A stretch of DNA of 64,000 nucleotides from JADCRZ01 sp037718865 (GCA_037718865.1 JBBJMP010000004.1:124001-188000), one strand, 5' to 3'; positions 1 through 9,981 are shown, counted from the stretch's first letter. The notes: a model not told the origin generated them from the sequence alone. Program-made: numbers and translations.

Positions 1-168
1 ATCCTATGAAAAACCGATTACATAAAGGCTAACAACATGCCAATTGCATTTACTGTATAAATCAGGCTAAATAGTAAGACTAGTTTTCCCGTTTCCGGAA
101 TTCGGGGTTTAATTATGGAATGTAGAGGAGGTCATGCTAAGCGAATTATTCATTATCACTTGGTGAAA

Positions 169-250
169 AGGGTAGCCCCCTCTAGGGGCATGAAATAATG
201 CATGCTCAAGGTGCTACAAAACGGTTGCCCCTGGCCGGGGCAGGAATGCT
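169..250. repeat. Dispersed GC-palindrome repeat, inverted single copy
   Basis: About 80 bases carrying two short palindromes (GCCCC..GGGGC at 175-189 and CCCCTGGCCGGGG around 228-241) separated by a segment containing AATAATGCATG and GGTGCTACAAA. It is a diverged reverse-complement copy of the core of the tandem array at 24726-25333, roughly 80% alike by eye. It lies in the 331-base gap downstream of the DUF1501 gene. I see nothing else in that gap: no ORF, tRNA or clear terminator. The other end of the gap runs off the window. Confidence 0.75.
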
Positions 251-331
251 CTTTTTTAATTTTTTAAAGATTTTGCCTGACGGGAGCTTTTGAAGTATCG
301 GTTAGGGGTGATTACTTCTCAAATCCGCACA

Positions 332-1750
332 TCAACCAAACAATCCCATCTCTGCTTTGCCTAACCCGTCCTGGGTAGTATAAAAAGGCCTGTTTTCTAC
401 CACATAATGTGCATCTTCGGCGATGCCAAGTGCATGATAGATAGTCTGGTGGATCTGGTCGATCGAAATCGGTCTCTCAATGGTCTTGCAGGGTCTCTCG
501 TCTGCAGTCTTACCATAAACCTGCCCTTTTTTAATGCCACCTCCAAACATAAGTATAGAACCGCCTTCGGTAAAGTGGCGATGCATGCCATAATTTTTCA
601 TTTCGTTTATGATATCAGGCTGATTGACCTGCTCCTGCACCTTAAGGTCAGGACGGCCTTCCACCATCATGTCGCGACTGAATTCACTCGCCAGTATAAC
701 GATCGTACGGTCAAGCCGCCCTGATCGTTCGAGGTCTTTTATGAGTTGAGAGACAGGCCCATCGATCTGGTTTTTCATCTGGAGCACCCGCGTGTTGCCG
801 TTATCATGCGTATCCCATCCCTTAAAGGGTTCATATTCAGTGGTGACGCTGATGAAGCGGGCTCCCTGTTCGGCAAGCCTCCGGGCCATCAGGCAACCCA
901 AACCAAATTTCCCGGTATTGTAGATATCATAGATCTCTTTTGGTTCTTTGCCAAGATCGAATGCGCTGGCTTCCGGTGATTTTAATAAGCGGTAAGCCTG
1001 TTCCAGGGATCTTTTCAGCGATTCCTTCTGATAGTCACTGCCCACCTCCCCGATAGAATTTTTATTCATCAACTCGTTATATAACCGATTCCGCCGTTCG
1101 AACCGTTGTTCGGACATGCCAACAGGAGGGCGTACACTTTCAAGGCCGGAGGATGGGTCCGGTATCAGAAAAGGCCCGAATTCATTACCCAGGAAACCGG
1201 CGCTATGGAATGCTTTTAACTCTTCTCCTTCGCCTAACGTAAACCGTTGGCCGATATCGATAAAGGAAGGAATTACAGGGTTCAGGGGTCCCAGTTCTTT
1301 GGCAATCCAGGCACCTAAATGAGGGGCAGCAACGGACTGGGGCGGCTTATAACAGGTATGCCAATGATACTGGTGGCGCGAGTGCAGGATAAACCCCATA
1401 TCTGCGGCTACATATGACCGTATGAGGGTACCCTTATCCATGATCCTGCCGATAGATTCCAGTCCTTCTGAAAAATAAACCCCATCCAACACAGTTGGAA
1501 CCGGTTTAAATGTGCTGAGTACGCTATTTGCCTCCATTCCTTTTTCGAAAGGCGTATATTTTTTAGGATCGAAAGTATCCGTATGCGGCATGCCTCCAGC
1601 CATCCAGAGCAGGATGACCGTATCAGCTTTGGCATTGATCTTTTTTGGATTGCAGGAATTCAACATATTGGTCACCGGCATGCCGGCGGCAAGGGCTGCC
1701 AACGTTGCGGCCCCGGATTTCTGCAAAAATTGCCTTCTGTTACATTCCAT
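332..1750 (-). CDS. DUF1501 family exported protein (sulfatase-like fold)
   Basis: A 472-aa member of DUF1501, a family in the alkaline phosphatase/sulfatase superfamily with no settled reaction. Residues 5-25 form a twin-arginine leader (RRQFLQKSG then an Ala-rich core), so export in folded form is likely; a cysteine at 33 could allow lipidation but the lipobox is poor. The family block LWMAGGMPHTDTF is at 48-60. DUF1501 genes usually sit beside DUF1549/DUF1553 cytochrome genes, and here the partner ends 30 bases upstream on the same strand, so the two are probably co-transcribed with this gene second. The pairing suggests oxidative breakdown of a sugar or sulfated polymer at the cell surface; this is inference from context. 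Confidence 0.9.
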   Translation of the reverse strand: MECNRRQFLQKSGAATLAALAAGMPVTNMLNSCNPKKINAKADTVILLWMAGGMPHTDTFDPKKYTPFEKGMEANSVLSTFKPVPTVLDGVYFSEGLESIGRIMDKGTLIRSYVAADMGFILHSRHQYHWHTCYKPPQSVAAPHLGAWIAKELGPLNPVIPSFIDIGQRFTLGEGEELKAFHSAGFLGNEFGPFLIPDPSSGLESVRPPVGMSEQRFERRNRLYNELMNKNSIGEVGSDYQKESLKRSLEQAYRLLKSPEASAFDLGKEPKEIYDIYNTGKFGLGCLMARRLAEQGARFISVTTEYEPFKGWDTHDNGNTRVLQMKNQIDGPVSQLIKDLERSGRLDRTIVILASEFSRDMMVEGRPDLKVQEQVNQPDIINEMKNYGMHRHFTEGGSILMFGGGIKKGQVYGKTADERPCKTIERPISIDQIHQTIYHALGIAEDAHYVVENRPFYTTQDGLGKAEMGLFG

Positions 1751-1780
1751 TTTCTAATAATGATTGATACTAAAAATAAC

Positions 1781-4270
1781 TTAATAAATGATTTGGAATT
1801 CCGGGAGTAAAAGAACCGCCCAGAACAGATCCTGTATACCTTCTTTCGTAGGGGATACACCAAGCATTTTGCTGGCCAGGGCCAACTCATCGGGTAACGG
1901 TTCGCGTCCCAGTGCTTTCCGGTACAATGCCTGAATAATGCCTTCAGTATTCCGGTAATGCTGTCTCCATTTTTCTGCCCCGTTGAGGAGTACGGCATTG
2001 AATCGCTCTCCATTAGTCAGTTCAAGAGCCTGGAGCAGGTTGGCCTGAGACTCTCTTGAGGTTGAAACGGTTTCACGGTTTGGTCTGCCTAAAGCTGTAA
2101 GGAACGGATTATTTACAACTAACGAGGCCCGGGCAAATGGCTGTTTAGACTGGCCGGTGCCGCCTTTTTTGAAAGGGTTGTATTTTACCAGCGAATCCGG
2201 AAACGCAGGCCCGATGATGGTGCTTACTGCATCGGAAAATTGTTCTGCAGATAGCCGCCTTCTGATCATTCCCTCAAATATATACTCCCCGGCCATAATT
2301 TTATTTGCGTCCTTGTAACCTGTTGATGTCAACTGGTAAGTTCTGGAGCTCGTGATCAGGTAAATCAATTCCTTTATATCATAGTTGGTCTGTACAAAAT
2401 TAACGGCCAGCCAATCCAGCAGGTCCTGGCTCCAGGGTTCGTTATCCATGTTATCGACGGGTTCTACCAGGCCCCGTCCCATAAGCTGGGCCCATATACG
2501 GTTTACGATGGTCCGGTATAAACGACCATTTTCCGGCTTCGTCATTAGCTCCGCCAGTTGCTGTTGTTTTTTTGCTGCAGGAGCCTGGTTCTGAATACCA
2601 CCCAGTTCCTTCCACAGCAGCCTGGCCGTAGTAAACTTTCCGGTAGGCTTGTCGCAGCGGTTAATCTCCAGTGAGCTATCCGCAAAAATGTTGGCAAATG
2701 CATACGCATCTTCCAGCTTCCAGTCGTTGATAAAACTGTTATGGCAGGATGCACATTTCAGGTTTAGTCCAAAAAAGACCTGGGCCACGTTCTGAGCTGC
2801 CTGCATTTCAGTTTTCTGACTTGCATTTATGACCCCGCGCCATTTAATACCTTTGATAAAACCCTGGCTTTCTTCGCCCGGACTTACCAGTTCGTGTACA
2901 AACCGGTCATAAGGTTTATTGTTTTGTAACGACTTATACAGCCAATCCGTGATGGCAAAACGGCCCTTGGTTATGTAACCGGTACCAGTATAATCATTTC
3001 GAAGGGCATCGTTCCAGAAGCTCATCCAATGTATGGCATAATCCTCCTTCCTGTTTAATAACTGTTTTACCCAGATCGACCGTTTATTCGGGCGGGTGTC
3101 CTGTGAAAAGGAAACCTGGTCTTCCGGAGTGGGTAATAATCCGATAATATCCAAAAAGACTCGCCGCAGATAGATTCGGTCGTCTACGGTTGACGGCCAC
3201 TTCAGCTTTTTGAGTTTGAAATAATCATTAACCCAAATGTCGACAGGGTTTTGGAGGACAGCGGACGCGGCAGGCAGCATTGGATTCCGGGGTTCCAGCT
3301 TAGCCACCCGGAATGGTTGTTTGTCAGAACCTTCCGGCCATGGTGCGCCTTTGCTGATCCAGAAATGGATCAGGCTGATTTCGTCGTTGGCTAATTTTTT
3401 TCCTTTTGACGGCATAGCTTCCTTATCGTCTCTGGGCAAGGTAATCCGGCGCATGATCTCACTTTTTGCAGGGTTGCCGGGCAGAATGACCGGGCCGGAC
3501 TCACCGCCTTTAAATACCATGTCCTTTCTATCCAGGCGCAGCTCCCCTTTAACTTTTTCGGCGCCATGACATTTGTAGCAATTATGCGCCAGAATTGATC
3601 TGACCTGCACATTGAGGTCGTTCTCCTGCTTTTTGGTGAGCTTGCTGGTATCCGTTTCCAGAGTGGCAAAGTCTACGATATTCAGGGATTCACCCTCGTA
3701 ATCTTCGCTCCACGGAATTGCGCTGGTAAGATAGGCATCGCCATGTGTCAAGGAAGCCCCGAAATGGCCGGCCGTTGAGACAGCTATTACCGTGCAGAAA
3801 AGAAGAACGCGGTAGGGTTTAACCAGATTCCGCCGGTTATGCTTGTGTATAGCGATCAGCAGTAACAGGCTAGCTATTCCAAGGCAGGCCGTGGCAATGC
3901 CCGTCCATTGATGCAGGCTAAGCAGGTTCTCGCCATAGTCTCCGTTCCTCGCCAGTAACAGGCCAAAAACGGCGGATATGACAGACATGGCCACCCCGGA
4001 AAAAACCAGTACGTTGATACCTGCCCGTAACCGGGAATTGAACTTCTTCATGGTAAAAAGCTCAAGTAAAGCAGCCAATATAAGGAGGCTTACCGGAAAA
4101 TGAATGGCTAGCGGATGTAAGCGGCCTAAAAAATCCCAGAGCCAGAAATGGCCGTCACCGGTAGGCACAGGCAGGGATTGTCCAAGGCTGTCCTGTGACA
4201 GAAATGGATTTATTAAGCAGACCAGGAGGAGCAGGAGGGAGGCAGATAAGCTTATAATATCCTTATGCAT
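1781..4270 (-). CDS. DUF2231-PSCyt1-DUF1549-DUF1553 membrane cytochrome
   Basis: An 829-aa planctomycete-cytochrome-type protein. Residues 1-30 look like a signal anchor. Residues 45-180 hold four hydrophobic spans typical of DUF2231. A c-type haem site CYKCH is at 231-235 within a PSCyt1 domain, followed by DUF1549 (about 345-560, with a second CxxCH-type motif CASCH) and a C-terminal DUF1553 domain (about 585-820, VNRIWAQLMGRGLVEP). The architecture predicts a membrane-anchored, periplasm-facing dihaem protein that passes electrons, probably from a sugar-oxidising partner. It is first gene of a two-gene unit with the DUF1501 gene and divergent from the CheB-CheR kinase. Substrate unknown. 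Confidence 0.9.
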   Translation of the reverse strand: MHKDIISLSASLLLLLVCLINPFLSQDSLGQSLPVPTGDGHFWLWDFLGRLHPLAIHFPVSLLILAALLELFTMKKFNSRLRAGINVLVFSGVAMSVISAVFGLLLARNGDYGENLLSLHQWTGIATACLGIASLLLLIAIHKHNRRNLVKPYRVLLFCTVIAVSTAGHFGASLTHGDAYLTSAIPWSEDYEGESLNIVDFATLETDTSKLTKKQENDLNVQVRSILAHNCYKCHGAEKVKGELRLDRKDMVFKGGESGPVILPGNPAKSEIMRRITLPRDDKEAMPSKGKKLANDEISLIHFWISKGAPWPEGSDKQPFRVAKLEPRNPMLPAASAVLQNPVDIWVNDYFKLKKLKWPSTVDDRIYLRRVFLDIIGLLPTPEDQVSFSQDTRPNKRSIWVKQLLNRKEDYAIHWMSFWNDALRNDYTGTGYITKGRFAITDWLYKSLQNNKPYDRFVHELVSPGEESQGFIKGIKWRGVINASQKTEMQAAQNVAQVFFGLNLKCASCHNSFINDWKLEDAYAFANIFADSSLEINRCDKPTGKFTTARLLWKELGGIQNQAPAAKKQQQLAELMTKPENGRLYRTIVNRIWAQLMGRGLVEPVDNMDNEPWSQDLLDWLAVNFVQTNYDIKELIYLITSSRTYQLTSTGYKDANKIMAGEYIFEGMIRRRLSAEQFSDAVSTIIGPAFPDSLVKYNPFKKGGTGQSKQPFARASLVVNNPFLTALGRPNRETVSTSRESQANLLQALELTNGERFNAVLLNGAEKWRQHYRNTEGIIQALYRKALGREPLPDELALASKMLGVSPTKEGIQDLFWAVLLLPEFQIIY

Positions 4271-4395
4271 TGATTACTCCTTTTCATAAGAAGCAGAAAG
4301 TTTGTGTAATTTAATAAAATTTTATCCCTTCTAACATTTTTAGCTACTTTTATTAGTGTGCGCTGATGCCTAAATAACTCCGTATTTTTCTGAAG

Positions 4396-7300
4396 ATGAC
4401 AAAAACTTTGTCTGATTATAGGAATACTAAAAAAAGTAAATCGTTTCCTATTGTTGCCATAGGTGCTTCCGCCGGCGGTCTGGAAGCACTTAAGAACTTG
4501 CTTAAAAACCTCCCACCGGATACGGGCATGGCCTTTGTTTACATCCAGCATCTTGATCCAACGTATAAAAGTATGCTGGCTAACATCCTCGAAAAAGTGA
4601 CCAGTATGCCCGTGCTGCAGGCGACTCATCTGATGCCTATCCGTCCAAATCACTTGTTCATCATCCCTCCGAATAAGGATATGGGTATTCTTGATGGTCA
4701 CCTAACCCTTAATCCACGCAAGCCCAAACCAATAATACACATGCCGGTCGACAAATTTTTTTCTTCCCTGGCTGAAAAACAACAGGAGGGTGCAATAGGT
4801 ATTGTGCTTTCCGGTACGGCTTCCGATGGCACGTTGGGATTAAAAGCGATCAAAGCTGCCGGCGGACTGACCTTTGCTCAGGATGATTCGGCAAAATTTG
4901 AAAATATGCCAAAGTCGGCCGTTTCAGAAGGTGTAGTGGACCTGGTGTTGTCTCCCGGAGAAATGGCCAAAGAACTTGAACGCATAAGCAGGCAGACTAT
5001 CTTGCAGGAGGTTTTGAATGATCCATGGGAAGAAGAGGGAGGCAACAATCATGAAGACCTGGTGAACATCGTACAGATGTTAAAAAAGGCGACTTCGGTT
5101 GATTTCATCCACTATAAAATGAGTACGATCAAGCGCCGTATCATCCGGCGTATGGTGCTTTATAAACTGTCCACATTCAAAGAATACGAAGAGGTTCTCC
5201 GGCAAAACAGCCAGGAACTGACCCTTCTCTACCAGGACCTGCTTATTCATGTTACCAGCTTCTTCCGGGATCCTGATTCAGTGGAATATCTCAAAAAAAG
5301 ACTTATACCGAAAATATGTAAGAATAAGCCGCCCAACGAACCGGTACGGATCTGGGTTCCGGCCTGCGCAACAGGAGAGGAAGCGTATTCCCTGGCTATT
5401 ATGGTAACTGAAGCCCTGGGCGATAAGGCATCGAACACTCCTGTTCAGATATTTGCCACCGATCTGAGTGAACGGGCCATTACCAAAGCAAGATTGGGTA
5501 TTTATTCTTTAAATGAACTATCAAATGTTCCACCTAAAACATTACAACGGTTTTTTACAAAAGTTGACGGGCATTACCGTATAGCCAAATTCATCCGGGA
5601 TGTTTGTGTTTTTGCTCCGCATAATATTATTAAGGACCCTCCCTTTTCACGCCTTGATCTGGTCAGTTGCTGTAACCTCCTGATCTACCTGGATACGTCA
5701 CTACAAAAAAAAATCCTGTCAACCCTTCATTATTCTCTGAACAACGAAGGATATCTGGTGCTGGGAAAATCTGAGACCCTGGGCAGCTGCGCTTCACTTT
5801 TTTTCCAATTGGAGAAGAAATGCAAGGTCTTTGCGAAGAAAAAAGATGCCGGGACAAAAGTAACTTTCGAAATGAATTCCCGGTTCCCCGAACCGGAAAA
5901 AACAAATATTGAAAATGTAAGCAGGCCTCATAAAAAAGATAATGAAAATGTGGTTGATGTGGACAAACTGGTAGATAACATCCTGTTGACCAGATTTGTT
6001 CCACCAAGCGTAGTAGTTAACCAGGATCTGGAGATCATTCAGTTTCGGGGCGCAACCGGTTTTTTCCTCGAACATCCTCCGGGAAAGGCAAGCTTTAATT
6101 TAATCAAAATGGCCAGGCCGGGGCTGGCTTATGAGTTGAGAAGTATCATTCATAAGTTAAATAAATCACGCCAGCCAATAATCAAAAGAGGCCTCGAAAT
6201 AAAAAATAAAGCAGGCAACTTGCGGGTTTGTGTGGAAGCTGTCCATTTATCATCTCAAGGCGAAGAAAAGCTTTTCCTGATAATTGTCGAAGAAGAAAAA
6301 GCTCCTGAACCAAACGAAGTAACACCGGGTTTAACCAAAGACCGGTTAGTTAAACGGTTGCAGGATGAATTGGTTACCGTGAAGGAAGACCTGCGCAGTT
6401 TTATAGAAGAGCAGGAAGCCACCAGGGAAGAATTACAATCCGCCAACGAAGAAATTATTTCCAGCAACGAAGAATTGCAAAGCGTCAATGAAGAATTGGA
6501 AACTTCCAAACAAGAAGTTGAATCTACCAATGAAGAGTTGATGACGATCAACAACGAACTGCTGGTAAAAAACGAACAACTGGCAGAATCGTATGAATAT
6601 TCCGAAGCCATTATAGGCACCATCCGGGAAGCTGTGATGGTAATGGATAGAAATTTTAAGATCATGTCCGCCAATAAGACCTTCTATGAAATGTTCCGGG
6701 TTAAGCAGGATGAAACAGAACGGCAAAGGTTATTCGATCTGGATAACAAACAATGGAACATACCAGGGCTAAAAGAATTTCTGGACGAATTACTGCTCAA
6801 CGGAACGCAGTTTTACGGATTTGAGGTGGCGCATCATTTTCCAGGAATTGGAGAAAAAGTATTAATGCTGAATGCAAAGGTCATTGTCCAACAGGTGCCA
6901 GGGCAAAAGTTGATCTTACTGGCTATAGAAGATATAACCGAGCACAGGATGGCTGAACGGGTAATCGCAGAACGGGAAGCCTGGTTTCGTAATATGGCGG
7001 ATGGTGCGCCGGTGATGATCTGGGTAAGTTCCGTTGACAAGCTTCGCAATTTTTTCAACAGAACCTTTCTCGAGTTCACCGGCCGTCAAATAGACCAGGA
7101 AAAAGGAAACGGGTGGAAAGAAAACATTCATGCCGACGATCTGGATAGAGTTGACATTGAATACAAATATAATTTTGACCAAAGGAGGCCATTTAACCTG
7201 GAATACCGGCTCAGACGGTCAAGTGGCGAATATAGGTGGGTGCTAGATGTGGGCAAACCGGCTTATTCGACAGAAGGAGTCTTTACAGGTTACCTTGGCT

Positions 7301-8133
7301 CCTGTACGGAAATTCACGAAACAAAGATCATAAATGAAGAGCTGGAAAGACGGGTGGAGCAAAGAACCCGCGACCTGCAGCAAACCAATAAAGAACTGCA
7401 GCGGTCAAACAATGAATTGGAGCAATTTGCGTACGTGGCGAGTCATGACCTGAAGGAGCCTTTGCGTAGGATCAATACCTATACCGATCGCATCATGAAC
7501 AAGACTGATGCTTTACCATCTTCTGTCGGGAGTTATCTTGAAAAGATAGAAAGTTCTTCAAAGCGCATGTTACGGCTGATAGATGATTTGCTCAACTTTT
7601 CGAGAACATCCAGAATGGACAATAAATTTTTTGAAACCGATCTCCAACTGCTGGTAAAAGAAGTATTGGTTGACTTTGAATTAGTCATTTCCCAAAAGAA
7701 AGCCCGTGTTCGATGCGGGCCCCTTCCGGTAATTCAGGCTATACCTTTGCAAATGATACAGCTCTTTCATAACCTTATCAGCAATGCGCTCAAATTTTCA
7801 AAACCTGCAACTCCCCCTGTCATCGAAATCGTATGCCGCCCCTATACACCGGATGGTGATCATGTCCAGGGGAACTTTGATACCTCTTTAAATTACCACG
7901 AAATAATTATTAAAGACAACGGGTTAGGATTTAATCCTGAATATTCCCAGCAGATTTTCATTATTTTCCGTCGCTTAAACAATAACCGTCTACAGTTTCC
8001 AGGTACGGGCATAGGGCTGGCCCTTTGCCGTAAAATTGTAAACAATCATGGCGGGGAAATATTTGCCGTTTCCGCTGAAAATGAAGGATCCGTTTTTCAT
8101 ATTTTGCTTCCCGTACAGACAAAACATCTGTAA
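4396..8133 (+). CDS. CheB-CheR-PAS-PAS-histidine kinase fusion
   Basis: A 1,245-aa signalling protein. Domains in order: CheB methylesterase (about 15-200; triad candidates S25 in GASAGG, H52 in QHLDP, D144 in GTASDG), CheR methyltransferase (about 205-480; SAM-binding ACATGEEAYSLA), a linker, a Glu-rich coiled coil (about 655-735, repeated EELQS/NEEL heptads), a PAS domain, a second PAS/PAC domain (about 865-985), a dimerisation helix with phospho-acceptor His1017 in ASHDLKEP, and an HATPase (DNGLGF, GTGIGLAL). There is no transmembrane span, so it is cytoplasmic. No receiver domain is attached and no response regulator is adjacent. Such fusions are common in environmental bacteria and may act outside flagellar chemotaxis. 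A TACTTTTA box about 45 bases upstream could be a -7 element. Confidence 0.95.
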   Translation: MTKTLSDYRNTKKSKSFPIVAIGASAGGLEALKNLLKNLPPDTGMAFVYIQHLDPTYKSMLANILEKVTSMPVLQATHLMPIRPNHLFIIPPNKDMGILDGHLTLNPRKPKPIIHMPVDKFFSSLAEKQQEGAIGIVLSGTASDGTLGLKAIKAAGGLTFAQDDSAKFENMPKSAVSEGVVDLVLSPGEMAKELERISRQTILQEVLNDPWEEEGGNNHEDLVNIVQMLKKATSVDFIHYKMSTIKRRIIRRMVLYKLSTFKEYEEVLRQNSQELTLLYQDLLIHVTSFFRDPDSVEYLKKRLIPKICKNKPPNEPVRIWVPACATGEEAYSLAIMVTEALGDKASNTPVQIFATDLSERAITKARLGIYSLNELSNVPPKTLQRFFTKVDGHYRIAKFIRDVCVFAPHNIIKDPPFSRLDLVSCCNLLIYLDTSLQKKILSTLHYSLNNEGYLVLGKSETLGSCASLFFQLEKKCKVFAKKKDAGTKVTFEMNSRFPEPEKTNIENVSRPHKKDNENVVDVDKLVDNILLTRFVPPSVVVNQDLEIIQFRGATGFFLEHPPGKASFNLIKMARPGLAYELRSIIHKLNKSRQPIIKRGLEIKNKAGNLRVCVEAVHLSSQGEEKLFLIIVEEEKAPEPNEVTPGLTKDRLVKRLQDELVTVKEDLRSFIEEQEATREELQSANEEIISSNEELQSVNEELETSKQEVESTNEELMTINNELLVKNEQLAESYEYSEAIIGTIREAVMVMDRNFKIMSANKTFYEMFRVKQDETERQRLFDLDNKQWNIPGLKEFLDELLLNGTQFYGFEVAHHFPGIGEKVLMLNAKVIVQQVPGQKLILLAIEDITEHRMAERVIAEREAWFRNMADGAPVMIWVSSVDKLRNFFNRTFLEFTGRQIDQEKGNGWKENIHADDLDRVDIEYKYNFDQRRPFNLEYRLRRSSGEYRWVLDVGKPAYSTEGVFTGYLGSCTEIHETKIINEELERRVEQRTRDLQQTNKELQRSNNELEQFAYVASHDLKEPLRRINTYTDRIMNKTDALPSSVGSYLEKIESSSKRMLRLIDDLLNFSRTSRMDNKFFETDLQLLVKEVLVDFELVISQKKARVRCGPLPVIQAIPLQMIQLFHNLISNALKFSKPATPPVIEIVCRPYTPDGDHVQGNFDTSLNYHEIIIKDNGLGFNPEYSQQIFIIFRRLNNNRLQFPGTGIGLALCRKIVNNHGGEIFAVSAENEGSVFHILLPVQTKHL

Positions 8134-8186
8134 TCATCTGCTGCGAGGTTAACTTTATTCAACAGGCAGTTTTTGCAAAGGAAATA

Positions 8187-8198
8187 ACCTGCGCAGGT
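8187..8198. other. Perfect 12-bp palindrome between convergent genes
   Basis: ACCTGCGCAGGT, a perfect palindrome in the 82-base gap between the stop codons of the CheB-CheR kinase and the CheB remnant. It is followed on the plus strand by TCTATTTG. It could be a short bidirectional terminator or a protein site; there is no clean T-run, so the call is weak. Confidence 0.3.
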
Positions 8199-8215
8199 CT
8201 ATTTGTTTCGGACAT

Positions 8216-9013
8216 TCAGGTTTGATCTGCATGCTGGGTTGCAAACAATAAGTCTTTCAGCGCCTGAATGTGGCCGGTTATTTCTTCTGCTTTCTCGTTT
8301 TGCTCTGCTGCAAACCTGACCAATCCTTTTCTTATGCTATCTTCCGTCAGCTTTGTCAGCATCTTTTTTCTCTCTTCCATCATTCTGAGGGCAACCCAGA
8401 GAGTAGCTTCCAGCTTTTCAGCCTGTTTGATGATAAGGTCAGCCTCTGAATAGGAATGGCCGATATGACAACGGTAACGGCTGAGGTGACTTTGCATCAG
8501 GTTATACAAACCGCCTCCGCAATCCGGGCAGGCAAACATGCTTTTATCTCCTAATTCCGCAACGTGTTCAATGCCTATTGCTGTCCTTTCCGATATTGCT
8601 GCCTCAGCGATCACATCAGGTGGAGCTTGTTTCTCTTCTCTGGGTACCGAGTTTGTCTGTGCGAAAATGACAGGTCCCATATCACCCAGAGGAATGCAAT
8701 AGTCTACATCCATGTTGTTTAATACCGACAAAGGCATATCGAGGTATTCCGCCTCGTTGGGGTCTTGCACGAGGCAGGTGCCGCCACTGTGTTTTATGGC
8801 CAACATACCGGAAGTTCCGTCATCAAGTAAGCCGGTTAGAATAATACCGATCGTTCTTGTGTTAAACGCGGCGGCGGCCGATCGGAATAATACGTCAATA
8901 GAAGGGCGCCACCTGTTTTCCTCCGGTCCCTTACCTATAATTATTTTGTCTTTTTTTATCAGGAGGTGTTTATTGGGAGAAGCAATATAATCCTGACCAG
9001 GGCCTGCAGAACA
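8216..9013 (-). pseudogene. 5'-truncated CheB-type methylesterase remnant
   Basis: The open frame runs from just after a TGA at 9014-9016 to a stop at 8216 and encodes the C-terminal half of a CheB-like methylesterase: YIASPNKHLLI, RWRPSIDVLFRSAAAAF and ILTGLLDDGTSGMLAIKHSG, with the catalytic-Asp region intact. A C-terminal extension carries a zinc-finger-like CPDCGG...RYRCHIGHSYS and a helical tail, as in stand-alone Bacteroidota CheB proteins. The N-terminal third, with the serine GASAGG and histidine QHxxP motifs, is absent, and the 100 bases upstream are AT-rich with no frame resembling it. The first ATG in frame is at 8806, inside the domain. I read it as a decaying paralogue of the CheB module next door, not an active enzyme. 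Confidence 0.75.
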
Positions 9014-9120
9014 TCAAGTATTTAATCCCGTTGGTCATAGAAATTATTTAACCGCAATCAAATGAATTTCTTTTGTTCTGAAAATGTAAACAATCTTATT
9101 TAATCAAAAATTGTTATGTT

Positions 9121-9687
9121 ATGCTACATGCTAATTTTAAATCAACTTTTGTGAAACCGGCTTTACTGGTAATATCGTTTTTAACCTTTTTTTCTTTAAC
9201 CGGTAAAGCGGGGCGGGATTTTTACGAGATCTATCTGAACAAAAAACTTATAGTAAAACAACACGCAGGAGAATTCTCTGCAACCCTGATGAACCTGCCC
9301 TTAGAAAATGCCAAAGAAAGCGACCAGATCAGCATTTTCTTCTTTCACTGCAATGCGAAAGGAGCAGGTAAGGGTAGAACGATTGTTGCGCGGAACGAGC
9401 AGAACAACATTGTAAAAGAGTGGAAATTCGCAGACCCTTCCGGCTCTGATGGATCTATGATCATACCAGTTAAGGATTTACTGGAACTGCGGAAAAAGTA
9501 TGCTCATTCAAATCTGCATCTTTACTATACTTCATCTCAGGAGTTGCCCAAAGGAATGATGCTGGCAGCCATTAATCAGGCGGATAAGAAAGTAAGCCGG
9601 TCAATAGAATACCACTTACCCATATTAATAGCTGGTTTAATGGGTATGATCATGTTGTCTCCGGCACCCTGCTCAGAAGAAATTTAG
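9121..9687 (+). CDS. Secreted or membrane-anchored hypothetical protein
   Basis: 188 aa, family not recognised. A hydrophobic segment at about 11-29 (LLVISFLTFFSLTGKA) looks like a signal peptide; a second hydrophobic stretch at about 166-180 (LPILIAGLMGMIMLS) is near the C-terminus. The middle is a mixed alpha/beta region with no motif I can name. The last residues, SPAPCSEEI, are encoded by bases 9663-9686, which closely match one arm of the repeat at 28141-28217, so the C-terminus may have been supplied by a repeat. An intrinsic terminator follows at 9764. Confidence 0.65.
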   Translation: MLHANFKSTFVKPALLVISFLTFFSLTGKAGRDFYEIYLNKKLIVKQHAGEFSATLMNLPLENAKESDQISIFFFHCNAKGAGKGRTIVARNEQNNIVKEWKFADPSGSDGSMIIPVKDLLELRKKYAHSNLHLYYTSSQELPKGMMLAAINQADKKVSRSIEYHLPILIAGLMGMIMLSPAPCSEEI

Positions 9688-9763
9688 TGTCTGTTATAAC
9701 AGGTATACCTTTTGACGATTAGTTGTTGTTGTGATTACCTCTAGAGAACAGGTAAAATAAAAA

Positions 9764-9795
9764 GGGGCCAGGATAGAAATCCAGCCCCGTTTTTT
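9764..9795 (+). terminator. Intrinsic terminator after the 188-aa gene
   Basis: Stem GGGGC/GCCCC plus GGAT/ATCC around an AGAA loop, with a small internal loop, followed by GTTTTTTA. It sits 77 bases beyond the stop codon. The rest of the 294-base gap up to 9981 shows no gene. Confidence 0.7.
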
Positions 9796-9981
9796 ATCCA
9801 ATATCCTATGAAAACCAGCAGGTAAAGAACAAATGGCATACCACTGGCCGTTACCGCATAAAACACCCGGCGTATGAAATAAATTTTTCCGCAGCCGGGA
9901 AGATTTGATTCAAATCAGGAATAAAGCCCTTCAGGAACGCGAATATTAATATCTTAGTCATTAAAAGATAAAATCCTACGC

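Noticed and set aside
4252..4701. A 149-aa minus-strand frame across the divergent promoter
   Set aside because: It covers the CheB domain start of the kinase fusion in antisense and the promoter gap; no homology seen.
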